This document shows, one piece after another, positions 7,800 through 15,638 of a stretch of DNA of 36,168 nucleotides (positions are counted from its first letter, which is position 1; each line of letters starts with the position of its first letter). Origin of the DNA: an uncultured Ruminiclostridium sp. (GTDB taxonomy: Bacteria > Bacillota > Clostridia > Oscillospirales > Ruminococcaceae); assembly GCA_910585505.1 (NCBI GenBank), contig CAJUFF010000010.1, forward strand, positions 1-36,168. The letters run 5' to 3'. The position numbers and the translations under genes are program-made. A model generated the notes under the pieces. The model worked only from the letters and a program-made list of their open reading frames with translations, was not told where the DNA came from and ran no database searches.

Positions 7800-7829
7800 A
7801 ATACTACCTCAAACAGGGGTTTATTTTTT
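7782..7829 (+). terminator. Inverted repeat overlapping the -10 box: likely terminator, possibly operator
   Basis: TGTTTGAGGTGGTA (7782-7795) pairs with TACTACCTCAAACA (7802-7815), 13 of 14 bases, with a 6-nt loop. A T-rich run (7820-7829) follows. Transcripts from the ParB-like gene would fold this as a terminator. Transcripts starting at the embedded promoter would begin within it and escape. The symmetry could equally serve as a repressor operator. Confidence 0.65.
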
Positions 7830-7903
7830 TGTGCAAAAAATAAATTCCGCGAGGGAGGCTTAAGTTCGAGCAAACAGAACAATCTAAATTAGGAGGTGCC
7901 GAA

Positions 7904-8062
7904 ATGGCCGGATCAAGAGTTAAAATCACTTTGGCTTGCACCGAGTGCAAGCAGCGCAACTACATTACCAAGAAAAACAAGAAGAATGACCCCGACAGAA
8001 TCGAAATGAGCAAGTACTGCAAATTCTGCCGCAAGCACACGCCCCATAAGGAAACCAAGTAA
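7904..8062 (+). CDS. rpmG: 50S ribosomal protein L33
   Basis: A 52-residue zinc-ribbon protein of the large ribosomal subunit, located near the E site. Two CxxC pairs are present, C12/C15 and C39/C42, so this is the Zn-binding C+ form. AGGAGG lies 7 nt before the ATG. It is the first gene of the rpmG-secE-nusG-rplK-rplA cluster, in the usual order for clostridia. Some genomes encode a second, Cys-free L33 for zinc starvation; none is seen here. Confidence 0.96.
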   Translation: MAGSRVKITLACTECKQRNYITKKNKKNDPDRIEMSKYCKFCRKHTPHKETK

Positions 8063-8077
8063 AAAGGAGGACCTGCA

Positions 8078-8362
8078 ATGGCAAACGAGCTTGATAAAAG
8101 CGCTCAGAAGGCAGCGGACAAAGATAAAAAGGCGAAGCAGCTTGCCGCGATGAAGGCAACTGCCGCCAAGAAAACCAAGAAGTCGCCAATTCAGTACTTC
8201 AAGGAAGTAAAGTCCGAGTTCAAGAAGGTTTCATGGCCTTCGAGAAAGCAGGTTTTCAACAACACCGTCGTGGTACTTACTACGATAGTCGTATCAGGTG
8301 TTGCGATTTGGGCGGTGGATCTGCTGTTCAATTTTATCTGGAAAACAATGCTCAGTATGTGA
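8078..8362 (+). CDS. secE: Preprotein translocase subunit SecE
   Basis: Clamps the SecY channel at the cytoplasmic membrane. The 94-residue protein has a Lys/Ala-rich cytosolic extension (1-35), then the conserved amphipathic helix IQYFKEVKSEFKKVSWPSRKQV and a single transmembrane segment at about 64-88. This is the one-helix SecE type usual in Gram-positive bacteria. The ATG follows AAAAAGGAGG. It starts 15 bp after rpmG and is followed 18 bp later by nusG, so the three are cotranscribed. Confidence 0.96.
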   Translation: MANELDKSAQKAADKDKKAKQLAAMKATAAKKTKKSPIQYFKEVKSEFKKVSWPSRKQVFNNTVVVLTTIVVSGVAIWAVDLLFNFIWKTMLSM

Positions 8363-8380
8363 TCAAAAAGGGGATAACCG

Positions 8381-8899
8381 ATGTCAGAAGCTAAATGGTA
8401 TATTTTACACACGTTTTCGGGCTATGAAAAAAAGGTTGCCGACAACATAAAAAAGGTTGTGGAGAACAGAAATCTTCAGAATCTTATCGAAGAGGTAATG
8501 GTTCCCACCGAGACGATTACCGAAGAGCATGAAGGCAAGATGAAAAGCTACGAAAGCAAGATTTATCCCAGTTACGTTTATGTGAAAATGGTAATGACCG
8601 ATGAATCATGGTATATCTGCCGCAACACAAGAGGCTGTACGGGCTTCGTCGGACCCGGTTCAAAGCCGATACCCCTTACCGACGAGGAGGTCGCTAACCT
8701 CGGAGTAATCAGGAAGCCCGCCGAAGTCGCCGTATGCGTCGGTGATCTGGTCACCATTGTTTCGGGCAATCTTGACGGGTTGGAGGGCACCGTGACGGAA
8801 ATAGACGAGGCCACGGGAACCGCTGTGGTAAATGTTTCCATGTTCGGAAGAGAAACGCCCACCACACTCGATTTAACATCTATTCAGAAAATCAACTAA
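8381..8899 (+). CDS. nusG: Transcription termination/antitermination factor NusG
   Basis: Binds the RNA polymerase clamp and links elongation to termination or ribosomes. At 172 residues it has standard length. The NGN domain (1-105) begins KWYILHTFSGYEKKVADNI and includes PSYVYVKM and the VGPGSKPIPLT segment. The KOW domain (about 118-150) contains VGDLVTIVSGNLDGLEGTVTEI. It lies in the conserved position between secE and rplK. A GGAT-type weak ribosome site precedes the ATG. Confidence 0.97.
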   Translation: MSEAKWYILHTFSGYEKKVADNIKKVVENRNLQNLIEEVMVPTETITEEHEGKMKSYESKIYPSYVYVKMVMTDESWYICRNTRGCTGFVGPGSKPIPLTDEEVANLGVIRKPAEVAVCVGDLVTIVSGNLDGLEGTVTEIDEATGTAVVNVSMFGRETPTTLDLTSIQKIN

Positions 8900-8930
8900 C
8901 AGTTCTTTATGTTTTTGGAGGTAAAGTAAA

Positions 8931-9356
8931 ATGGCTCAGAAAGTAGTCGGACTTATAAAATTACAAATCGCGGCGGGTAAAGCTACCCCCGCTCCCCCCG
9001 TAGGACCCGCGCTCGGTCAGCACGGCGTTAACATCGCCGCGTTCACCAAGGAATTTAACGAGCGCACAAAGGCCGATATGGGGCTTATCATTCCGGTAGT
9101 TATCACCGTATACGCTGACAGAAGCTTTTCATTTATTACAAAAACGCCCCCTGCGGCGGTTTTGATCAAGAAGGCATGCGGAATCGAGACCGCGTCCGGT
9201 ACCCCCAACAAAACCAAGGTTGCCAAGATAACCAAGGCGCAGGTACAGCAGATTGCGGAAACGAAGATGAGAGACTTGAACGCCGCTTCTCTCGAAGCCG
9301 CAATGTCCATGATAGCGGGCACCTGCCGTTCCATGGGCGTAGAAGTAGTTGACTAA
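8931..9356 (+). CDS. rplK: 50S ribosomal protein L11
   Basis: Forms the GTPase-associated centre with 23S rRNA; the target region of thiostrepton-class antibiotics and the stringent factor RelA. The 141-residue length is typical. Conserved features include the Pro-rich N-terminal linker PAPPVGPALGQHGVNI (21-36) and the RNA-binding C-terminal domain ending in AGTCRSMGVEV. TTTGGAGG lies 9 nt before the ATG. Confidence 0.98.
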   Translation: MAQKVVGLIKLQIAAGKATPAPPVGPALGQHGVNIAAFTKEFNERTKADMGLIIPVVITVYADRSFSFITKTPPAAVLIKKACGIETASGTPNKTKVAKITKAQVQQIAETKMRDLNAASLEAAMSMIAGTCRSMGVEVVD

Positions 9357-9413
9357 AACAATAATACGGTGGGAGGTTCCAAAAAGACCGATCGACCACA
9401 AGGAGGATAATAA

Positions 9414-10106
9414 ATGAAACACGGTAAAAAATATATCGAAAGCGCAAAGCTTGTTGAATCAACAAAGTACTACGAAGCCAACGAGGCTCTCGGACTGGTT
9501 TGCCAGACCGCCAAGGCGAAGTTTGATGAAACCGTTGAAATCCACATAAGATTGGGCGTTGACTCCCGTCACGCCGACCAGCAGGTAAGAGGCGCGGTAG
9601 TGCTCCCCAACGGAACAGGTAAGACCGTAAGAGCCCTCGTTTTCGCCAAGGGCGATAAGATCAAGGAAGCGGAAGAAGCCGGCGCGGATTACGTAGCCGA
9701 CGACGACACCGTAAAGAAGATTCAGGACGGTTGGATGGACTTTGACGTGGTAATCGCCACCCCCGATATGATGGGTGTTGTAGGCCGTCTCGGTAAGGTT
9801 CTCGGCCCCCGCGGACTGATGCCTAACCCCAAAGCGGGCACCGTTACTCCCGACGTAGCTAAGGCCGTTCAGGAAGCAAAGGCCGGTAAGATCGAGTATC
9901 GTCTCGATAAGGCCAATATCATTCACTGCCCCATCGGAAAGGCTTCCTTCGGAAGCGAGAAGCTTGAGCAGAATTTAGACGCTCTTATGACCGCGGTAGT
10001 AAAGGCTAAGCCTGCCGCCGCCAAGGGTACTTATATCAAGTCCTGTACCGTTTCGTCCACAATGGGCCCCGGCGTTAAGGTAAGTACCGTTAAGTACGGC
10101 GCGTAA
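9414..10106 (+). CDS. rplA: 50S ribosomal protein L1
   Basis: Forms the mobile L1 stalk at the ribosomal E site; in many bacteria it also represses its own operon by binding the rplK leader. At 230 residues it has the usual length. Conserved stretches include RGAVVLPNGTGK, the GRLGKVLGPRGLMPNPKAGT segment and SSTMGPGVK near the C-terminus. AAGGAGG lies 7 nt upstream of the ATG. The intergenic 9357-9413 contains an additional GGGAGG, possibly part of a translational control site. A terminator follows, and rplJ/rplL are not adjacent. Confidence 0.98.
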   Translation: MKHGKKYIESAKLVESTKYYEANEALGLVCQTAKAKFDETVEIHIRLGVDSRHADQQVRGAVVLPNGTGKTVRALVFAKGDKIKEAEEAGADYVADDDTVKKIQDGWMDFDVVIATPDMMGVVGRLGKVLGPRGLMPNPKAGTVTPDVAKAVQEAKAGKIEYRLDKANIIHCPIGKASFGSEKLEQNLDALMTAVVKAKPAAAKGTYIKSCTVSSTMGPGVKVSTVKYGA

Positions 10107-10124
10107 TTTATATTATATATCAAT

Positions 10125-10158
10125 AAAAGCTCCGTTGGCTTGTGCCTTCGGAGCTTTT
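10125..10158 (+). terminator. Terminator of the rpmG-rplA operon
   Basis: AAAAGCTCCG (10125-10134) pairs perfectly with CGGAGCTTTT (10149-10158) around a 14-nt loop, with the U run forming the end of the stem. It is 18 bp after the rplA stop and also symmetric enough to act on the opposite strand. Confidence 0.85.
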
Positions 10159-10195
10159 CAACACAAATTTTTATTTATAAAATTCATTTACCCCC

Positions 10196-10224
10196 TTGCA
10201 TTCTCATTAATTTTGTGCTATTAT
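10196..10224 (+). promoter_or_regulatory. Promoter of the aminotransferase gene
   Basis: TTGCAT (10196-10201), a 17-nt spacer and TATTAT (10219-10224) lie 41 bp upstream of the aminotransferase ATG. Confidence 0.65.
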
Positions 10225-10264
10225 AGGTGTTGTTTGATTTTCTCAAAAGGAAAGGAGTCATAAA

Positions 10265-11446
10265 ATGAACGCTTTTTCGTATAGAATAGCGGGTGTTCAG
10301 CCCTCAGCCATAAGGGAGATACTTAAATCCACCGCCGATCCCAAAGTGATCAGCTTTGCGGCGGGAAATCCGGCGCCCGAAGCCTTTCCTGTGGAAGAGA
10401 TACGCCGTATAAGCGATGAGATACTGACCGAAGAGCCTATAGCCGCACTGCAATACTCCATTACCGAAGGTTATCCCAAGCTTCGCGGCTGGCTCAAGGA
10501 CGATATGGAAGCAAAAGGCAATTTCAGAAGGAACGAAGAGGATCTTATAATTACCTGCGGCGCTCAGCAGGCTATCGAAACCTGCGCGAAAATTTTCTGC
10601 AACGAAGGCGAAGCCATAATCTGTGAGAATCACTCATTTATAGGCTCCCTCAATGCTTTCCGCTCTTATAACGCCAGATTGGTGGGGGTAGAGACCGATA
10701 ATGACGGAATGATCCCCGAAAAGCTTGAAAAGGCCCTTAAGGACAATCCCCGCACCGCTTTTATTTACGTTATACCGAATTTTCAGAATCCTACGGGAGT
10801 GACCACCTCTTTGGAGCGCCGAAAGGCTATTTTAGAGCTTGCGTACAAATACAACGTGCTTATAGTCGAGGATAATCCATATGGCGAGCTGCGCTTCTTG
10901 GGAGTGGACGTACCCAATATAAAGTCCATGGATACAAAGGGACACGTTATTTACGCGGGAAGTTTTTCAAAGGTATTGTCCCCCGGCTTAAGAGTAGGGT
11001 ATATGATAGCCGAAAAAAATGTTATCGGCAAAGCCACGGTGGCGTTACAGACCTCTACCGTTCACGCCAATATCTGGGCGCAGATGGTGGCGTACCGCTT
11101 CGTTACGGAAACCGATTTCGAGGCGCACCTCGAAAGACTTCGGGATATATACAAGAATAAGTGCAGCCTTATGCTGAACAGCTTAAAGTTTTGTATGCCG
11201 ATGTCAATAAGTTTTACCGAGCCGGAAGGCGGTCTTTTCCTTTGGGGCACACTGCCCAAGGGTGATATGAACGCTTTCTGCAAAGCCGCAGTGGCGGAAA
11301 AGGTGGCGGTAGTCCCCGGAAACGCCTTCCTTATGAATGAAAAGGATATTTCTTACAGCTTTAGACTGAATTATTCCACCCCCACCGACGAACAGATAGA
11401 AAAGGGCGTGGAAATATTGGCTAAGGTCGCGAGGACCATGTATTAA
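10265..11446 (+). CDS. Class I/II PLP-dependent aminotransferase (2-aminoadipate/aromatic type)
   Basis: A fold-type I transaminase using pyridoxal phosphate. The 393 residues align in layout with the LysN/PLP-transaminase group related to MocR regulators, but there is no DNA-binding domain. Visible active-site elements: NFQNPTG (172-178), D203 and Y206 in VEDNPYGE, the Schiff-base K236 in GSFSKVLSPGLRVGY with R243. AAAGGAAAGGAG lies 7 nt before the ATG. It has its own promoter, and trpS follows after 96 bp, perhaps on the same transcript. The substrate cannot be read from sequence; 2-aminoadipate, branched-chain or aromatic amino acids are all possible. Confidence 0.88.
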   Translation: MNAFSYRIAGVQPSAIREILKSTADPKVISFAAGNPAPEAFPVEEIRRISDEILTEEPIAALQYSITEGYPKLRGWLKDDMEAKGNFRRNEEDLIITCGAQQAIETCAKIFCNEGEAIICENHSFIGSLNAFRSYNARLVGVETDNDGMIPEKLEKALKDNPRTAFIYVIPNFQNPTGVTTSLERRKAILELAYKYNVLIVEDNPYGELRFLGVDVPNIKSMDTKGHVIYAGSFSKVLSPGLRVGYMIAEKNVIGKATVALQTSTVHANIWAQMVAYRFVTETDFEAHLERLRDIYKNKCSLMLNSLKFCMPMSISFTEPEGGLFLWGTLPKGDMNAFCKAAVAEKVAVVPGNAFLMNEKDISYSFRLNYSTPTDEQIEKGVEILAKVARTMY

Positions 11447-11542
11447 GTCAAATTTATTAAAAGAGGAAAATCATGTAAAATTCAGCTTGACCAGACGGTG
11501 CCGTTACCGCCGTCGTTCAATAAATCGAAAAGGACAGACACA

Positions 11543-12544
11543 ATGGAAGAAACAAGAAAAAAACGCATATTCAGCGGAATACAGCCTACCAATACACCTC
11601 ATCTGGGAAATTATCTGGGAGCGCTCAGAAATTGGCACAAGTTACAGGAGGAGTACGACTGCGCTTACAGCATAGTGGATCTTCACTCCATCACCGTAAG
11701 ACAGGATCCCGCGAAGCTTCGCGCTCAGATTAAGGAGAGCTATGCGCTTTTGCTTGCCATTGGAATAAATCCCGATAAGTCCATAGTGTTTGTTCAGGGA
11801 CATAATCCCGCTCATGCGCAGCTCAGCTGGATACTGTCCTGCTATACCCAGTTCGGCGAGCTGAGCCGTATGACGCAGTTTAAGGACAAATCCCAAAAGC
11901 ACCCGGAAAACATCAATGCGGGCTTGTTTACTTATCCCGTTCTGATGGCGGCCGACATTCTTTTGTATCAGGCCGACCTTGTGCCCGTGGGAATTGACCA
12001 GAAGCAGCATCTGGAGCTTACCCGCAACGTTGCTGAAAGATTCAACAATCTTTACGGCGAAACCTTTACCGTACCCGAACCCTATATTACCAAGTCCGTG
12101 GAAAAGATCATGTCTCTGGCCGATCCCACGAAAAAAATGTCCAAGTCGGACGAAAATCCCAACGCGACAGTTACCGTTTTAGATGACCGTGACACTATTA
12201 TGCGTAAGTTTAAGCGTGCGGTGACCGACAGCGGACGCGAGGTAAGAAGAGGAGAGGGAAAAGAAGGTATCGAGAACCTTATGTCGATTTACGGCGCCGT
12301 GACCGAAAAGACATTTGAGGAAATCGAAAAAGAATTTGAAGGAAAAGGCTACGGAGATTTTAAGGCGGCCGTGGGAGAAGCGGTTGCCGATTCGCTTATG
12401 CCTATGCGCGAGGAATATAAAAAGATCACTGCCGATAAGGCGTATCTTGAGCGCTGTATGAAGGAGGGGGCTGAAAAGGCCTTCGCCGCGTCGCGCCGTA
12501 CCTTGCGTAAGGTAAATAAAAAGGTGGGCTTTATTGACCTCTGA
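11543..12544 (+). CDS. trpS: Tryptophanyl-tRNA synthetase
   Basis: Charges tRNA-Trp. The ATG at 11543 is chosen over an in-frame ATG at 11498, because the protein then starts MEETRKKRIFSGIQPT as in the family and has AAAGGA 9 nt upstream. It has 333 residues, the normal length. Class I signatures are HLGN in TPHLGNYLGAL (HIGH-like) and KKMSKSDEN (KMSKS). No T-box leader is seen: the gap to the upstream gene is short and lacks the GGTGG-containing antiterminator sequence. A terminator follows at 12600. Confidence 0.97.
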   Translation: MEETRKKRIFSGIQPTNTPHLGNYLGALRNWHKLQEEYDCAYSIVDLHSITVRQDPAKLRAQIKESYALLLAIGINPDKSIVFVQGHNPAHAQLSWILSCYTQFGELSRMTQFKDKSQKHPENINAGLFTYPVLMAADILLYQADLVPVGIDQKQHLELTRNVAERFNNLYGETFTVPEPYITKSVEKIMSLADPTKKMSKSDENPNATVTVLDDRDTIMRKFKRAVTDSGREVRRGEGKEGIENLMSIYGAVTEKTFEEIEKEFEGKGYGDFKAAVGEAVADSLMPMREEYKKITADKAYLERCMKEGAEKAFAASRRTLRKVNKKVGFIDL

Positions 12545-12599
12545 ATTTTTCGGATTCGGAGGGCGATTTGTACTGCCTAAATAAGCGTAAATCTTCGGG

Positions 12600-12631
12600 C
12601 ATAGCCGCGTTTTTTGCGGCTGTGCTTTTTG
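12600..12631 (+). terminator. Terminator after trpS
   Basis: CATAGCCGC (12600-12608) pairs with GCGGCTGTG (12616-12624), including a G-U-type wobble, with a T-rich loop and CTTTTTG after it. It is 55 bp past the trpS stop. Confidence 0.85.
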
Positions 12632-12662
12632 TATGTTTGGAGAGACAAGCCGGGGCGGAATA

Positions 12663-12707
12663 ATACCAGACTTTAATAAAGTTGTAGATTTGATAAAAGA
12701 TTAGTAT
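12663..12707. repeat. 45-bp palindromic element (ATACCAGA...ATTAGTAT)
   Basis: The ends match the family. The centre CTTTAATAAAGTTGTAGA aligns with the 45-bp copies at 19392 and 20401. It lies between the trpS terminator and the first ABC gene, which starts 81 bp later. No clear promoter was found in 12708-12788. Confidence 0.75.
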
Positions 12708-12788
12708 AGAAGGGCATAGTGCAATAAACAAAATAGCATACCGCCAAAACCGAGACAGTGCTCTCAAAACAGGAGGAAATTATAAATA

Positions 12789-15065
12789 ATGAAGTATTTC
12801 GACACATTGACGGAAGGCGTAAAGGAAGCTCTCAGCGTCAGGGGCGTTGACGCCGAAAAGCTTTTGTACTGTCTGAAGTGCGATATGAACAACGAGGGGC
12901 TATATTACGATACATATCTGGTTTTCGACAGCGAAACCCTCTATTCGGTCAGCGGCTATGACAGAATGGTTCGCGAAAAAAAGAATTACCGAACCGAGTT
13001 CGAGTTCAAGGAGTATAAGGAATACAAAATGACCGAGCTGAAAGAGCTGTACGTTGACCGCTACCGCCATACCTGCCGCCTTATGGGAAAATTCGGCGAG
13101 GGGGAAAAGGAAGAAAAGATTTGTATAAGCCGCTTTTCTTCGGGCTTTTCAGAAAAAACGGAGCAGTTCAGCCGCCGCTACAATATGACGGTGAAAAAAG
13201 AAGAGATAGACGATACTCCTCTGGCGGAAAACAGCCCATTTTGCCCCAAGTGCGGGCAGAAATACCCCGATCCCAACAGAAAATTCTGTCCCTACTGCGT
13301 CAAGCGCTCGTCCATTTTCAAAAGGCTTCTGGGGCTTTTCGGCGAGTATAAGGCGCAGGTTACGGTAATTTTTGTGCTGATGGTACTTTCGGCGCTGCTG
13401 GGTGTGGTTTCGCCCTACTTTGGAACCGCATTCCTGTACGACAAGGTGCTTGACGCGGCGGGAGATTTTTTCGGAAACGTTTTGTTCGCTATTCTTATGA
13501 TGGCGGGCTTCAGGCTTATATCGGAGGTGTTCCAGCTTGTGTACGGAGTGGTGTTCACAAAAGCTAACTGTAAGGTAATGCACAAGCTGAGGACAAAAGT
13601 GTTTACTTCCATGGAAAGGCTTTCGCTGCCATTCTTTACCTCCAAGCAGACCGGCTCTCTTATGACCAGAGTTGACCGCGACGCTGGAGAGGTGAGTGAA
13701 ATTTTTGCCAACATAATGCCGAGCTTTGTGGTATGCGTGGTAAAGTTAGGCTCCATGCTTCTGCTGATGTTCCTTATTTCGCCTTTGCTGGCGGTATTTG
13801 TTCTGGCAATGACTGTTTTTATAATATTCAGCGAAGGATTTTTTATCCGGGGACAGCGCAGACTTTGGAGAGGAATAAACCTGTCCAACCGTAAAATGAA
13901 CTCCAACCTTAACGACTCGGTAAACGGACACCGTGTTATAAAGGCTTTCGCTCGTGAGGAGCAGGAGAAGGAAAGATTCGGAAAAAACGTAAACACCGTC
14001 CGTCAGGCGGAATTTGCCGCGCGTATGAGAGGATCCAGCTTTGAATTTATGCAGAATGCTGTGTTCACAATAGGCGGGGCGATTCTTACCGTGTTCGGAT
14101 ATTACCTTGTGGTTACGGGACAGATCGGTTTGGGGGAGCTTATGCTTCTTACCGGCTATTTCGGAATGATGGCGGATCCTGTTTATTTTCTTATCTGGGC
14201 GGGGGACGACGTTTCCCGCTGTCTTGACGCGGCGTCCCGTATTTTTGAGATAATAGACAGCGTTCCCACCGTAAAGCCCCCGCAGAATCCCGCGAAAATC
14301 GGAGAAGAGGGTTTAAAAGGAGATATTTCCCTTAAAAACGTCAGCTTTGAGTACGAGGCGGGAGTGCCGGTGCTGAAGGACATAAGCATGGATATAAAGG
14401 CAGGTCAGTTTTACGGCATAGTGGGCAAGACCGGAGCGGGAAAATCCACTATAATCAACCTTATCTCAAGACTTTTTGACCCCACCAACGGAAATATTTC
14501 CATAGACGGGATAAACGTAAGGGATATAGCCTTTGAGGATCTCAGAAAAAGCATAGGCATAGTGTCTCAGGAAACATATATCTTTATGGGCACCGTGGCG
14601 GACAACATACGTTACGCCAGACCCGACGCCACAATGGAGGAGGTTGTCGAAGCGGCAAAGAATGCAAACGCCCACGACTTCATACTTAAGCTTCCGGAAG
14701 GCTATGACACCACAATAGGAAGCGGCGGCGCCGACCTGTCCGGCGGTGAAAGACAGCGCATTTCCATAGCACGCGCCCTTATCCAGAAGCCCAACATACT
14801 TATTCTGGACGAAGCGACGGCTTCCATGGACACCCGCACCGAAAGAAAGATTCAAAACGCCATAGACAACCTTAAAAAGGGCAGAACGGTAATAGCCATA
14901 GCTCACAGACTTTCCACACTTCGCGAAGCGGACACTCTCTGCGTTATCGAAAACGGCGAGGTTAAGGAAAGGGGTACTCATGACGAGCTTATACGCCTTA
15001 AAGGAAAGTATTTTGAGCTTTACCGCTTACAGGCGGAGGCGCTTAAGACCATTTCTATGGACTGA
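12789..15065 (+). CDS. ABC exporter subunit with N-terminal extra domain and zinc ribbon
   Basis: Half-size ABC exporter (one membrane domain plus one ATPase), 758 residues. Residues 1-145 form an extra domain of unknown role. A zinc ribbon follows with C152/C155 and C167/C170 (FCPKCGQ...KFCPYC). Six transmembrane helices span about 180-465. The ATPase domain (about 505-750) has Walker A GKTGAGKS (546-553), signature LSGGERQR (650-657), Walker B ILILDEA (D674, catalytic E675) and the H-loop IAHRLSTL. It is 15 bp upstream of the DUF1854-like gene, and the second exporter follows, so the two subunits probably make a heterodimer. This extra-domain plus zinc-ribbon form is known next to DUF1854 genes, including ones annotated as cyanophycin-associated. 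The substrate is unknown. Confidence 0.9.
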   Translation: MKYFDTLTEGVKEALSVRGVDAEKLLYCLKCDMNNEGLYYDTYLVFDSETLYSVSGYDRMVREKKNYRTEFEFKEYKEYKMTELKELYVDRYRHTCRLMGKFGEGEKEEKICISRFSSGFSEKTEQFSRRYNMTVKKEEIDDTPLAENSPFCPKCGQKYPDPNRKFCPYCVKRSSIFKRLLGLFGEYKAQVTVIFVLMVLSALLGVVSPYFGTAFLYDKVLDAAGDFFGNVLFAILMMAGFRLISEVFQLVYGVVFTKANCKVMHKLRTKVFTSMERLSLPFFTSKQTGSLMTRVDRDAGEVSEIFANIMPSFVVCVVKLGSMLLLMFLISPLLAVFVLAMTVFIIFSEGFFIRGQRRLWRGINLSNRKMNSNLNDSVNGHRVIKAFAREEQEKERFGKNVNTVRQAEFAARMRGSSFEFMQNAVFTIGGAILTVFGYYLVVTGQIGLGELMLLTGYFGMMADPVYFLIWAGDDVSRCLDAASRIFEIIDSVPTVKPPQNPAKIGEEGLKGDISLKNVSFEYEAGVPVLKDISMDIKAGQFYGIVGKTGAGKSTIINLISRLFDPTNGNISIDGINVRDIAFEDLRKSIGIVSQETYIFMGTVADNIRYARPDATMEEVVEAAKNANAHDFILKLPEGYDTTIGSGGADLSGGERQRISIARALIQKPNILILDEATASMDTRTERKIQNAIDNLKKGRTVIAIAHRLSTLREADTLCVIENGEVKERGTHDELIRLKGKYFELYRLQAEALKTISMD

Positions 15066-15080
15066 AAGGAACGGTAAATC

Positions 15081-15614
15081 ATGAACGATTATAAAATTGA
15101 CGATTTCTCGATAGATACTCTGAGAATTTTAGACGTTAAGGAGCTGAAATTCACCCGCAGGAACAGCGGATATCTGTATCTTGAGTATAAGGGGGACAAT
15201 TACGAGGAGATAAGCCTTACCAGATTGCAGCCCTTTTACTGTCTTGATACTTACATAAGCGTGGCGTTCCGCAATAATGAAGAGGAATGGATAGAAATAG
15301 GCGTTATAAAGGATCTTAAGGAAATGAATGAGGAGCAGAGACAGCTTTGCACCGAGTACCTTAATTTCCGCTATTATATCCCGCTTATAACTAAAATCCA
15401 TTCAATTAAGGACAACAGAATGGGGTATCTTTTTGTGGACGCGGAGACCACCGCGGGTCACAAGAAAATCGCCGTCAACGACTGGTGGACAAATTTCCGA
15501 ATAAACAACAGCGGCATTCTCACCGTCACCGATTCGGACGGCAACAAGTATCAGATACCCGACCTGGACAAAATCGACAGGCAGAGCTACAGAAAGCTGG
15601 AGCTGTTTGTTTAA
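15081..15614 (+). CDS. DUF1854-like protein
   Basis: A 177-residue soluble protein without transmembrane segments. Features that I associate with DUF1854 are an early ISLTRLQPF, then IGVIKDLKEMNEEQR, a YYIPLITKIHSI strand, NDWWTNFRI and DSDGNKYQIPDLDKID near the C-terminus. The assignment is by memory of the family pattern. DUF1854 proteins are typically encoded beside ABC exporters with an N-terminal zinc ribbon; in Burkholderiales they occur with cyanophycin genes. Here it sits between two such exporters, 15 bp after one and 24 bp before the other. It may be a regulatory or cargo-binding subunit; that is inference. GAAAGGAACGG precedes the ATG. Confidence 0.75.
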   Translation: MNDYKIDDFSIDTLRILDVKELKFTRRNSGYLYLEYKGDNYEEISLTRLQPFYCLDTYISVAFRNNEEEWIEIGVIKDLKEMNEEQRQLCTEYLNFRYYIPLITKIHSIKDNRMGYLFVDAETTAGHKKIAVNDWWTNFRINNSGILTVTDSDGNKYQIPDLDKIDRQSYRKLELFV

Positions 15615-15638
15615 CGGAAATAAGAGGTAACATAATAT

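Noticed and set aside
11447..11542. T-box leader before trpS
   Set aside because: The space is under 100 bp and lacks the conserved T-box antiterminator; only GGTGCCGTTACC-like symmetry is seen.
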